20,976 nucleotides of DNA, taken from positions 1 through 20,976 of the forward strand of contig JH993813.1 of NCBI GenBank assembly GCA_000316135.1, given 5' to 3'. The first letter of the stretch is position 1. Every line of letters starts with the position of its first letter. A model generated the notes under the pieces. The model was not told where the DNA came from. It saw only the letters and a list, made by a program, of their open reading frames with translations, and did not search any database. The position numbers were made by a program, and so were the translations under genes. This document shows positions 1 to 10,199 of this stretch, piece by piece. The stretch comes from Trachipleistophora hominis. Lineage: Eukaryota; Microsporidia; Pleistophoridae.

Positions 1-201
1 ATAAAAAGCATTTTTAATTACTTAACCACGAACACCTACCAAATATGTTCTGACAGTGTGTTAACGCCTACTGCCCCTCTTTTAACATTTAATCGGTAGG
101 TCCAGGACAACCATAACTGCATACTACCACTTCTATTTAAACGCTGTATCATAAGAAGTTTGGCGTTCTATTTTTTAGCAGGTCTCTCCTCGTAAATATT
201 T

Positions 202-229
202 ACTCGCCAACACTTGATTTGTTGCGAGT
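202..229. repeat. Hairpin: 10-bp stem, one bulge, 7-nt loop
   Basis: Bases 202-212 pair with 220-229 (actcgc-caaca against tgttgcgagt) with C208 bulged and a loop at 213-219. It lies just outside the tail side of element A, so it may belong to the insertion target site. Function unknown. Confidence 0.4.
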
Positions 230-242
230 GGTGTGTAAGCAT

Positions 243-370
243 TGCTTTTTTACTTATTTTTTTGCCCGAAACTCTGTTTAATTAGTTACTCACACACCAA
301 AAGAACTCTCCTGGTGCGCTAATTGCCGACCGTGATCTTGACGACCATTAGTTCATGGTGCCTTTTACTT
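243..370 (-). mobile_element. SINE-like element A with flanking repeats
   Basis: Read on the minus strand, the body runs from 358 to 257 (about 102 nt). It begins CCATGAAC, contains TTAGCGCACCAGGAGAGT (322-305) and TAATTAAA (284-277), and ends in seven A (263-257). It is flanked by AAGTAAAAGGCA (370-359) and AAGTAAAAAAGCA (255-243), which match apart from one substitution and one indel, as expected of an aged target-site duplication. The core matches element B (4969-4986) at 17 of 18 positions. TAGCGCACCAGG differs by one base from the Pol III box A pattern TRGYNNARNNGG; no convincing box B was found. The body could instead be a 5'-truncated LINE tail or a retrocopy of a small RNA. Confidence 0.5.
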
Positions 371-1239
371 TAGTTAAGTTTAATTATCGTAAGAAATAAA
401 AAGCATCGTTAATTACGGAATACCTATCGGAACTGGTATTAGGACAAAATTAAAATCTGGTATAATTGTCTATAACTACTGTCAGAATTAAATAATAATT
501 GATGTGTTTAACCTGATAACCTATAAAATATAAGAGAAGTAAAATACTTGAGCCTAAGAAATTATTTTTCATTAGCATAGTATGTTATAACATTAGACAG
601 AGCAATAATATGTTGTAAGGTGATAATTAAACAGATTTTTACATAAAAAAGAGACAGAGCAATAGAAGATACGATTATATGTAAAGAATAACGAAAAAGG
701 GAAATTTAATACATCTATGGATGTAAGGAGGTGTGCAAACGATGAATAGATGAAATGAGGATACAAGTAAAGAAAATTTATCACCAAACTCTCCGTAATT
801 ACGTATACAAGCAGCGATTAAAAAAATAAAAATGGTAATTATCTAATTAACAGGTGCAATAGCTCAATGTAACACTCTTTTTATACCAACCATGGCATGT
901 ATACCCGATCACGTTGTAAATTATACCATTTTCTTCAAGCAAACATTTAATTATCCGCCAATCTCTTTACCTTGCATACATTTTTTAGTCTACTAGGGCA
1001 AATTATATCTATGATGGTAATTTCTGTGTTCTAATCTTGTAATTAGTTATAACGGTGTTTAATTCCTTGTTTTATAAAATATCTAAGGAATGTATTAAAA
1101 GCAATTTTTATAATTCACGTGCTTGTTAATTCGTATGTATTAGAACAGTTTAATGATAATTGTATTAGTTGTAAAATTATTAAAAGAGTGTGTAAGAAAG
1201 CGAAGAAATGTAATTATAGTGTCTTTAAAATAGCGTTTT

Positions 1240-1308
1240 AATCATTTCTTATAAAATATTCTCTCGATTTAACGTTAATAGAATGTTAAATCATTTCTTA
1301 TAAAATAT
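1240..1308. repeat. 20-nt perfect direct repeat, 49-nt period
   Basis: The sequence AATCATTTCTTATAAAATAT occurs at 1240-1259 and again at 1289-1308. Similarity extends a few bases on both sides. It sits 170-240 bp upstream of TOP3 and includes TATAAAAT, so it could be a duplicated promoter-type block or simply a local AT-rich duplication. Confidence 0.6.
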
Positions 1309-1463
1309 ATTCTAGCATATCCTCAATATTTCCTCATATATCGTGAATGGCATGTAAAATGTATGAACGTGCACATGTACCGTTCAATCCTGAATTAATT
1401 CACAGCCACGAACAAATTTCATACGCCTACGCGTGATGAGGACCCCTGTTAAAACGGAAAGAG

Positions 1464-1475
1464 CGCCCAACCTGC
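1464..1475 (+). promoter_or_regulatory. C-rich start-proximal motif of TOP3
   Basis: CGCCCAACCTGC abuts the ATG at 1476, and a second C-run (CCCC) lies at 1443-1446. CCC-like motifs this close to the initiation codon are a known microsporidian transcription signal. The motif supports the 1476 start. Confidence 0.5.
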
Positions 1476-4022
1476 ATGAAAATACTCAACATAGCTGAAA
1501 AACCTTCAGTAGCAAAATCTATAACACGTACAATTGCATCCTCTGCATCAGCAGCACGCACAAAGTACAAATACACGCCCGTACACAAATTCACGTACAA
1601 TTCGGACGCTCATCTGTTCACAAGTGTGCTTGGTCATCTGTACACGCAGGAATTTACGGACAACAGAAAATGGACGGAATGCGATCCATTAACACTTTTT
1701 ACGGCAGATATCACGGAGTATATCAAGGATGAGTTCAAGGCACTCAAGGAGAATCTGCTGCACCTGTCAACAGGCGTAGATAAGGTCGTTATTTGGACAG
1801 ACTGTGACAGGGAGGGAGAATACATCGCGCTGGAGATACAAAAACTGCTGAACAGAAAATGCTGGCGGGCAAGGTTCTCGGCGATCACCCGTGATGAGAT
1901 TGTTCGGGCGATGGAGAACTTCCAGGAAATTGACATGAGGCAGTGCGACAGCGTGGCAGCCCGGATGGAACTTGACCTGCGCATCGGTGCCTCCTTTACG
2001 CGTCTCCAAACGCTAAACCTGGCAGCGCACAAGAACGTCGTGTCCTACGGCTCGTGCCAGATCCCCACGCTTGGCTTTGTGGTTGAACGCGCACTCGAAC
2101 ACAAAAAATTTGTTGCTGAGAAATTCTTTACGCTCAAAATTTGCATCGTAAAGGACAGGCACACAAACATTTTCTCGTGGACACGGGGCAACGTCTTTGA
2201 CAAGAACTGCGTTCTTTACTTCTTCAGGTACCTCACGGACGAGCTGGCGGGTACTGTCGTGACAGGTGTTGAGAAGAAGAGTGTGACCAGGTACCGGCCG
2301 CTTCCCTTACGTACAGTGGACATGCAAAAGATACTGAGCAGGTCCATGCCTAGCCATCGGATAATGCAGGTGGCTGAAACGCTCTACCAGCGCGGTATCA
2401 TATCGTATCCGCGTACAGAGACCGACTGCTTTCCAAGAAATTTTGAGTACAACAGGATAAAAACGGAGATTCTGAAGGCAGGCCGGCACAACGTAGCAAA
2501 TACTGCGTTTAGAGGCCCGCGAAGCGGCAGAAACAACGATTTTGCACATTTGCCGATCTATCCGCTGAAGAATCCTGCGAACTTGACCGCTGACGAAAAG
2601 AAGGTCTACAATTTTATTGCTGACCGATTTATAGCATCTGTTTCTGAGGATGCTCTTTTAGAGGAGCACGTCGTTCATCTAAGAATGAAGGACGAGCACT
2701 TCGTGTTGAAAGGAACGAAAGTTGTAAAACACGGGTTCTTAAAGTTTTATCACCACGATCGGGTGGGTGAGAAGGATATAAGCGTGTTTAGAGAGGGGGA
2801 AAGGTTTGAACTATCAAAAATAGAACGTATTTGTTCTCTTGGTGAGGACGAAAAGGATAAGCCTGGCAACGATCGAGATGATGCATCTGAGGATGTGATT
2901 ATAGTAAACGAGGCACCGGGAACATTGAGAGATGAGCACAGAATGAACAAGAACTGCATTTTTGTGAACGATGGCACTACAAAACCGCCAAATTATCTCA
3001 CAGAATCAGAATTAATAGCGCTGATGGACAGAAATGGCATCGGCACGGACGCAACCATTCACGAGCACATAAAAAAGATTCTTGATAGAAAATACGTCTC
3101 TAAAAGGACGAAATACCTCGTACCTACGAATCTCGGGTACAGCCTGATATGCTGCTACAAAACGTTGGGCCTAAATCTTGAAAGACCGCATTATAGAAGA
3201 GACCTGGAGAAGAGCCTTAAAGACATTGAACAGGGCGTTGTTGACAGGATGAACGTTGTTGAGAGGGAACTGGAGTGTTATAAAAGGTTTTATCTGATAC
3301 TGCAGAATAACTTGGATGTTATGAAGGACATATTTAGGACAAACCACGATGATGACAGCGATTTTAGTGGCGGTTCTTCGCCTAAAAGCAGAGGAACGGG
3401 CACATACGCTAAAAGAATCGGCACAGGACGCGTTGTAAGAGGTGCAAGAAAGGAGGACGAGGATAGAACACGATGTTCTGACGAACACCCGTACGACGTA
3501 AAATCGGGCCAAAATAAATTTATGGATGGTGTAGAAGAACAACAATACACGGATAACGGTGATAATGGCGCAACCTGCAGGTTACCACAAATAAAAAATC
3601 AAAATAAAACTACGGGCAGGAACGTTCTACAATCTATCGTGAACGACATCGTGTCGATAAAGCAGAACAGAATGGAAAGGAAGGAAAATAACGCTGGTGC
3701 GTACGTTACTGACGACGAAAATGTTTTCTGCGATTGTCGTGAGAAGGCAAAGGCGAATTTTGTAAAAAAAGGCAAAAATAAGGATAAGGAGTTTTACAGC
3801 TGTGCTAAGTTTCCTGACGGCTGCAACTTTTTTCAATGGAAAGGTTTGAGGAAGCTTAGGGATGAATTTGGGCCGAACGGTGTTAAATGCCTGTGCGGTG
3901 CAGGTGTTAGAAAATTGATATCAAATACTGACAAGAATAGAGGAAAGGCGTTCTACAAATGTAATAAGCGGTATAGACCATGCAATTTCTTTATGTGGGA
4001 GGATGAAATGGCCGATCGGTGA
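1476..4022 (+). CDS. TOP3: DNA topoisomerase III (type IA) with two GRF zinc fingers
   Basis: This is an intact 848-residue type IA topoisomerase, which passes single DNA strands through a transient 5'-phosphotyrosine break. With an Sgs1/BLM helicase it dissolves recombination intermediates in the nucleus. The TOPRIM domain is at about 1-150, with Glu8 in the IAEKPSVA motif and Asp109/Asp111 in DCDREGEY, the expected metal ligands. SYGSCQIPTLGFVVER is at 190-205. The catalytic tyrosine is Tyr311 in GIISYPRTETD, and GIGTDATIHEHI lies at 521-532. A charged low-complexity linker (about 620-745) leads to two GRF-type zinc fingers: Cys752/754/776/783 and Cys805/807/829/836. Two GRF fingers resemble animal TOP3 alpha; budding yeast Top3 lacks this tail. 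The ATG follows a C-rich motif directly, and the stop is TGA. Its 5' half is clearly richer in GC than the flanks. TOP3 alpha versus beta cannot be settled formally, but GRF fingers favour alpha. Confidence 0.95.
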   Translation: MKILNIAEKPSVAKSITRTIASSASAARTKYKYTPVHKFTYNSDAHLFTSVLGHLYTQEFTDNRKWTECDPLTLFTADITEYIKDEFKALKENLLHLSTGVDKVVIWTDCDREGEYIALEIQKLLNRKCWRARFSAITRDEIVRAMENFQEIDMRQCDSVAARMELDLRIGASFTRLQTLNLAAHKNVVSYGSCQIPTLGFVVERALEHKKFVAEKFFTLKICIVKDRHTNIFSWTRGNVFDKNCVLYFFRYLTDELAGTVVTGVEKKSVTRYRPLPLRTVDMQKILSRSMPSHRIMQVAETLYQRGIISYPRTETDCFPRNFEYNRIKTEILKAGRHNVANTAFRGPRSGRNNDFAHLPIYPLKNPANLTADEKKVYNFIADRFIASVSEDALLEEHVVHLRMKDEHFVLKGTKVVKHGFLKFYHHDRVGEKDISVFREGERFELSKIERICSLGEDEKDKPGNDRDDASEDVIIVNEAPGTLRDEHRMNKNCIFVNDGTTKPPNYLTESELIALMDRNGIGTDATIHEHIKKILDRKYVSKRTKYLVPTNLGYSLICCYKTLGLNLERPHYRRDLEKSLKDIEQGVVDRMNVVERELECYKRFYLILQNNLDVMKDIFRTNHDDDSDFSGGSSPKSRGTGTYAKRIGTGRVVRGARKEDEDRTRCSDEHPYDVKSGQNKFMDGVEEQQYTDNGDNGATCRLPQIKNQNKTTGRNVLQSIVNDIVSIKQNRMERKENNAGAYVTDDENVFCDCREKAKANFVKKGKNKDKEFYSCAKFPDGCNFFQWKGLRKLRDEFGPNGVKCLCGAGVRKLISNTDKNRGKAFYKCNKRYRPCNFFMWEDEMADR

Positions 4023-4811
4023 TGCATTATGGTGAATAAGTACATATAATGGACATTAATGATTTAATAGAGAAAGGATGGCATGGACCAGTCTAACTAA
4101 TGGTGTATGTGATAAATAAACCAGAAAGAATCAGACAGTCAATTTTTATCTGTTGTACTCCTAAATGGTAAATTACGGTAGTAGTATTTGATATAGCAAA
4201 CAAGTAAAACATTACTGGGTGAATGGAAAGAAAGTTTTTTACTGATAGAATGAACAATAAAAAATAAAAGCACATGTGATGGTTAACATGATGATGATTT
4301 TAAATCTTTTGTATTGAAACGATGTTTATTATAAAGTATTCTATAGATTAGAAAATAATTGAAAATGGTAAAAAGTGTTATATATTAATTAAAGATCGAC
4401 CTCTCATGACAGACAAGTCTTACATTTTATAAATTTACCTAACAAGGACGGAAATATTTATGTTGGATTGGTGATTACTATGCAATGATATTAAGTAGCA
4501 TGGTGGTTCTGGCTTGTTATTGATAGAGAAGGTTTATATGAAATCATTTCTGGTCATTGAAACGGTAAAGGATATGATAAATTATAACGATGGTATAAAT
4601 TACGAGTAGTTTATTTAAAAACTAAGAAACATAACTTTGTCTTCATTAATAAGGTTATACACGCTATGATTTATTATGATAAACAAATTTGGGAGACACT
4701 GAACGTAAATTGGCACAATGAAGGATATGTTTTGTATTCTCATTTGTATACCGAAATGGATACAGAGTGGTTGAGAAAGATGCTTTTCTTATTGTATAAT
4801 TTATAAAAAAT

Positions 4812-4903
4812 GGCAGCTATAAATATTTTTGATGGTAATAATTCTTGTTGTGATGAAATGTGGAGGTCCTCATCCCTCTGGTCTTTTTACCAAATTAGCT
4901 GCC
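4812..4903. repeat. Short inverted repeat GGCAGCTA / TAGCTGCC
   Basis: GGCAGCTA (4812-4819) and its perfect complement TAGCTGCC (4896-4903) flank 76 nt. A further partial match lies inside (GATGGTAA and TTACCAAA). It could be a foldback or MITE-type remnant or a structured RNA. No target-site duplication was seen. Confidence 0.3.
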
Positions 4904-4939
4904 CTATTCTTTTTAAAGAACAGACTTTCTAAACAATAT

Positions 4940-5054
4940 AAGTGTGATAAATATGCCATGGTAGGTGCTTAGCGCGCCAGGAGAGTCTATTAAAGTGGGT
5001 GGTGATGAGAGGATTTAATTAAATAGACTTCAAAAAAAAAGTGTGATAAATATG
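4940..5054 (+). mobile_element. SINE-like element B: A-tail and 16-bp direct repeats
   Basis: A perfect 16-nt direct repeat, AAGTGTGATAAATATG, is at 4940-4955 and 5039-5054. Between them lies a body of about 76 nt starting CCATGG (4956) and ending in nine A (5032-5040), whose last two A also begin the downstream repeat. Target-site duplication, short body and terminal A-run together are the classic mark of LINE-type target-primed reverse transcription. TTAGCGCGCCAGGAGAGT (4969-4986) matches element A at 17 of 18 positions. Both elements then carry a GTG-rich stretch, TAATTAAA (5016-5023 here) and AGAC/AGAG before the A-run. AGTCTATT (4984-4991) can pair with AATAGACT (5022-5029). No coding capacity. 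Confidence 0.6.
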
Positions 5055-7225
5055 TTTTTTATTCGTATTATCTTCTTTTTTCTGTACATTTTTACGTAGT
5101 TTCTATTGTGTGTAGAGGTTACGAACTAATCTATAATCGGAATTATTTTAATGTTGTTGGTAAAATGCAAATGAACATGGTCCATTAGACGAGAATGTAA
5201 CGGCAGTATGATGCTTTTCTTTTGAAACGAAATCTAAAATATAATTATCGAGAAACGTCCAATACTTATGTTGCAAACCTACATGGGGGTTGTTGAGATG
5301 CACGTTTATATTCAATAGAGCGTTGTGATAGTGGTACAGAGCGTGTACTAAGATAATAAGTATCTCTTGAACTGGTTAATTAGCTTAAGAGTTGCCCTTT
5401 CATTGATACCGATCTGTTATTGGAGGTAATTACTCGATAAATATAGGTTGATTATAACACTAAACATGACTTATTGCTTGTATACGCACATTCTTTGATT
5501 AGTTGGTTCACCATATCAACTTTTATTTAGGTCTACCAGTGCTTGTTTATTTAATATTTCTCGCGATACAAATGTTTTAATATATCGTCTTGTATATCTT
5601 AGCTAATCATTCTCTAACCATTATTTTAATAGTTTTAATGTATGTTATAGTTGACAATATATAATTGTTAGAATTACCATCAATACTTTTAATAACGGTG
5701 TGTTCGGAATTCATTATTGTTTAGAACGATTGAGGGTTATTAATTAACAAGTATTCATAGTGACTGTCATTTTCAATAATAATAATTTTAACTATTCAAC
5801 AGAACGTATTAAAACACATAATTTATTCTGATGACTGCTCGTAGTGTCTGTTACTAAGAATAATTATCGTTTAAGGGCTATTATATCAAATCTTATCTCT
5901 TTTTTGCTAAAAGTGCTTTAATTATTATTTTACATGTCTTATCTTTTAAGTATAGTCTTAGTTTTATGTAAAACATAAACATTAATCGATCAGATAAAGG
6001 CATTACTATACATAATATGATATTGGTTAGAATGGTATAAAGTTAACATTCTTAAAATAAAGATACGTTCTCTATATGTTGTGAATTGAAATGGCTTGCT
6101 CATTTGACTAAATATGCTTTTGGTATCCATTGTTCGGACGATACGAGTAATAAATTGGATATACCAGTATTGATGAAAAGACAACTCACAAGCTGATTGT
6201 TCAATTCGGGAAAAAATCGAAAATATTATTTTATATTTTTGTTAATATTGATAAGTAATATATTGTTATTTAATTTCTAAGTTTCCAAACTCACTCAGTA
6301 ACCATGTACAATCAATATAATTTAGGTAACTATTGCCGTCAGCAGAAAATTAATTTTCTAATCCCAATCGAAGGATATTGATAAACAAGAAATGAATAAA
6401 AACGATCAAATTTAAGATGTTTAGAGAAATTATAAGCCAAACACACACTAATTTAAACCATCCGTTTTATAAATGGAATAGCGCAGCTAGTATACAAAAA
6501 TTAACTACGTTTAATAAACAAATAAATGATGTAATCGGTTTTAAAATTAAAAGTTAAAGGATTATTATCTCTAGTAGATATTCAAAATATGGCACAACAA
6601 TCGTGCTTGCTTTAATTAACTATGTTTTAGAATTAATTGAGGAAAAGGAATATTGACGCCAAAATATATTCTTGTATCAATATTAAAAAATATTTCTTTG
6701 CTTAGAAAAGAGCAGTTGTGAACAAGCGATATGTTATTATTTATAATAACACATGTTAATCCACATTTTCAACTTTTAAAAAAATTCATACAATATACCA
6801 TAGTCATTAATTTATTTTAACTTGTTTCCATGTCTATATCATAAAATTTTTAGTCAAATTGAAGTATTATTTCGTTGATATAGTCCCCTGGAACATTATT
6901 TATGGTTTTATATTAAAGTATTTTTATTCGATTTTCGACTATTCAAGCAAAAAATTATATTGAAATAATTTGCTTTATTAAAATCAATTTTAGTTCATAT
7001 CTAAATTTTTATTATAGCTTGATCTGTTATACAAGTTAAAGTAAGCATTCAACTTAGGAATGTGCATTTGTATTGATCGAATATGAGAAGTAGCAAACTG
7101 ATATGCAATACATTAGACCACCACATTATAACATCAAGTGAAAACTGGATTGATACACTGTAAGTGACCGTACGCTATATAATATTTTTTAAGCTAAAAT
7201 TAAAACATTAATAAGTTTTATTCAA

Positions 7226-7269
7226 ATATTCCTAATATGTAATGACATCATATTCCTAATGTATAATAT
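7226..7269. repeat. 24-nt spaced AT repeat (ATATTCCTAAT)
   Basis: ATATTCCTAAT occurs at 7226-7236 and 7250-7260, each followed by a similar TGTAAT/TATAAT stretch. It lies 60-90 bp upstream of the 7317 reading frame. It may be promoter sequence or simple local duplication. Confidence 0.4.
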
Positions 7270-7316
7270 ATATCATCTTTCAATAAAATATAAAATAAAA
7301 AAAAGTTCATAATAAT

Positions 7317-9706
7317 ATGCTTTGGCTGGTTGTTGTCAGTAATTATATGTGGTATGTTAGTACAACAGGCTATAAAAAACGATCCTGTATAACCATCGAA
7401 GAACAACCGGACAGCAAACCAAAACTTGATGATGCCATGTCGCCGTGTTCATCGTTGGATTCGTCACCGGATTACGCAAACAGATTACATAAAAATCTTG
7501 GAAACACGAATAGTCCTGACAGAGAGCAGCGAACTGTGGACCTGATAATGCAAACAAAAGTGACCATTTCCATGGAAATAGCGAATATGGAGGATAGAAT
7601 TGACAATAATTTGAGAAAAAATGCCGAACTGATTAGAAAAATATATTTGACAAATATATGGCGCATTTAAAACATTGCTGGCCAACATCAAATGCTTGGC
7701 TGCAAAGTCAAACACTGATAAGTACGATTCTGAATAAGTGGGATTTCTTTTTGGAAGAAACAGCAAAACTAATGGAAATGATCGATAACATGGTCGATTG
7801 TGATTTGGATAGTGATTCGGAGGAAGGTGCTAAATCACCGAAAACGAAATTTGCTTTTACACCATTCAGAAATGACACACCAAATGATAAACGGCTACCA
7901 AATAACTATTTGAATACACTCCAGTATCGAAGTGTTAATAGCAAAAAAAAGGATAAAGCTAGTACCGCGCTTAAATATATTGATTCTGTTACAGGAATCG
8001 AAAATAAAGCATCATTACACGACTTCGCCGAAACATCAACAACGAAATATACAACCAATTATTCTTTTAATCGTAACAATGGAACAAAACCTATAAACAA
8101 TTCCCATATATCTCAACCAATTCCTGTCGTACGAAAAGGGTCTGTTCCTCAAAATGGGTCTTTAGTAGATGATTACCATAACTCAAAAATGCATCAGCAA
8201 AATACCATTTTTAACTCAACAAATGATAATAGTATCTTATTTGATAATACACTTATAGCCAGTGAACAGATAAATAGTTATGCAACCACGGAGGATGATA
8301 GTGAAAGAATATATGAATCAATGTTTTTCCCGGAGTCACCATATGCTGATCAAACTATCTACAGTTCACCGCGAAGTTATATAATTAGATCGTCATCTAC
8401 TTTCAGCGGTCAAACTTGTGATTTAGCAAGGCCGGGTAGCTCATTAATTTCAACGAGTCCCAGTGTTAACGATTCTAGTGAAGCACGAGAAGATGATTTT
8501 TATAATTTGACAGATGAAAAATTGGAAAATGAAGCATCTAATATTCGAAATATGGATATATTTGGGCTGTCACATGATTATATTGAAAGTAACATTCGGT
8601 GCTCATCGATTCGAACGAATTTTTCTCCACACAATTCCTCTCTTCCCATCTCTATACCAAGATGTAATTCCAATTGCGTTCGAGAAAACAGTCCTCATAA
8701 TGTCATAAATCCATCTTGCGTTAAAATGATCTGTGAAGAGGTAAAAGTCTCTGGAAACGCGGCAAATCCACATCAGAAGATCAAAAAACGCGCAAAATCG
8801 AAAATTAATCAGGAGAAAAAAACAGTTATAATTACGACGCATATCGGCGATTTGAATACGGCCATCAGAAAAATAGCTCAAAATGGGATAGCACCAGATA
8901 ATTTTTCGGATAACAAAGGAATTATTTGTACGAGAACATGCCGTGACTTCTTGGATTTTGAAATGGCTGCAAACGATGTAGTACTTACCATAACATGTGC
9001 TGATCTTTCCATGATAAATAATACAACCAAGAAAAATAACTTCTTTTGTTCTATGCTGAAGAAGTTATGTTCAAATACAAGCGAATACAACATCAGCTGG
9101 AAAATCCAAAAATCAAAAAGAAATATTAAGATTGAAGTTTTTGAGCTAGAAAATGTTTTTTCATATCACATATTTATCAATGATGTATTATTACACGTAA
9201 TAAAAAACGATAATAAATCTATAAAACATGGCATTATTTTCAAGACATTGAATGAGAAGAGTATAAATAATTTGTACATATATTTAAACAAAATATTCAA
9301 GTGTGAATCAAATCTCTTCCATCATCTTACAGATTATTGTGAAAGGGAAACAGCTGTTATCGAAGTAGATATATTTAATCAGATAACGAACGAAATTCTG
9401 CTATATGTATCTAAAAAACCGTCTATTGATTTTTATCTGTGGAAAAAAGAGCAATTATCTGATTTAGTTGACCAAGTAATAACCGATCTACTTAATTATC
9501 TGTTCCCCATCAATCGGATAGAACATTGGAATGAATCTATTTCAGTCAAAAGACTTTGTCGTATTTTAGCGAGCTCGCTTACTTTAAAGGAGGGATTTTT
9601 GCAGGAGGGAAACAGTCGAGACAACATGCATACAACACTGTTAGAATTACTCTTTGACTGCAGAAATTTTATTATTCAAAAAGAAAAATCGGTAGTTAAT
9701 TCATGA
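7317..9706 (+). CDS. Unrecognised protein, frameshifted near 7640-7735
   Basis: I do not recognise this protein. The first frame (7317-7670, 117 residues) is Ser/Pro-rich and then helical. The second (7658-9706, 682 residues) carries a Ser/Asn/Thr-rich middle with acidic patches (DCDLDSDSEEG near its start), a basic cluster near residues 372-390 (KKRAKSK) that could be a nuclear signal, and a more ordered C-terminal third. The frames join if one base is missing in the A-run at 7637-7641. A short third-frame stretch (about 7672-7732) looks more protein-like than the frame covering it, so up to three shifts may exist. They could be sequencing errors or real decay. There is no CCC/GGG motif before 7317, so the start is uncertain; in-frame ATGs at 7347 and 7437 are alternatives. 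Likely a lineage-specific protein. AATAAA follows the stop within 10 nt. Confidence 0.6.
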
Positions 9707-10199
9707 GAAAATAAAGTTGGTTGAATTTGTGCATATTTTATGACATGAACAGTACATAATTAAAATATGTGATTATCACACTATATTACGAGATTATTTG
9801 GTCATAGTTGATCCCAGTAAACCAAAAAAATGTGTTTATTAGGTATTTAGTAATAAGTAGAAAGTTTTTACCAAAACATTTCCACATCAAGCTATTTTGT
9901 AGTTAAAGTTAGGCCGGGTTAGATTATAAGTATTAAGAATATAATATTGTAAACATGAAATATGTGATGTTTTGTAACTTAGACATTAATAAATAGTGCT
10001 ACCAATTCACTACCTATCAAAATAAAATGGTATTTATATTTATCACATTAGATGCCTTATCATTCCGAACTCATCTTTCTAGTTTATTAGATCTGATCTT
10101 GACTGCGAATCATTAGTTAATTAATAAATCTATTACTTACTGTATCGCAAAGATTCTGTAACCCGGAACTATCGTTTATAAAACGTATTAATATCAGTT

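Larger units (their letters stand above)
1..1475. other. AT-rich spacer upstream of TOP3
   Basis: No coding region is supported here. The stretch holds a 21-nt near-repeat (1-21 and 396-416, 19 of 21 identical, direct), a hairpin (202-229), the short retroposon-like element A (257-358, minus) and a 20-nt perfect direct repeat (1240-1259 and 1289-1308). A reading frame at 593-787 (minus) is low-complexity Phe/Tyr/Leu sequence of the kind AT-rich DNA gives by chance. No tRNA or snRNA was recognised. Confidence 0.6.
4023..7316. other. 3.3-kb AT-rich gene desert
   Basis: No credible gene is seen. The only frames near 60 codons (4093-4275 and 5990-6184, both minus) are low-complexity, lack a start-proximal CCC/GGG motif and match no family I know. 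The stretch holds an inverted repeat (4812-4903), the A-tailed element B (4956-5040) and short tandem AT repeats near 7226-7269. A small RNA gene or a very short spliced gene could be missed by eye. Confidence 0.55.

Noticed and set aside
593..787. 64-codon minus-strand frame rich in Phe, Tyr and Leu
   Set aside because: Its composition is what random AT-rich DNA yields; no start motif and no family.
881..928. Possible third copy of the CCATG-start element, flanked by TTATACCA
   Set aside because: It lacks the 18-nt core and an A-tail; the 8-bp flanking repeat is too short to trust in AT-rich DNA.
855..930. tRNA-like stretch with a box-A-like TAGCTCAATG
   Set aside because: No D-stem or acceptor stem can be paired and there is no convincing box B; not a tRNA.
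1634..3836. Several minus-strand frames of 69-132 codons inside TOP3
   Set aside because: They overlap a fully conserved plus-strand enzyme and carry no recognisable protein features.
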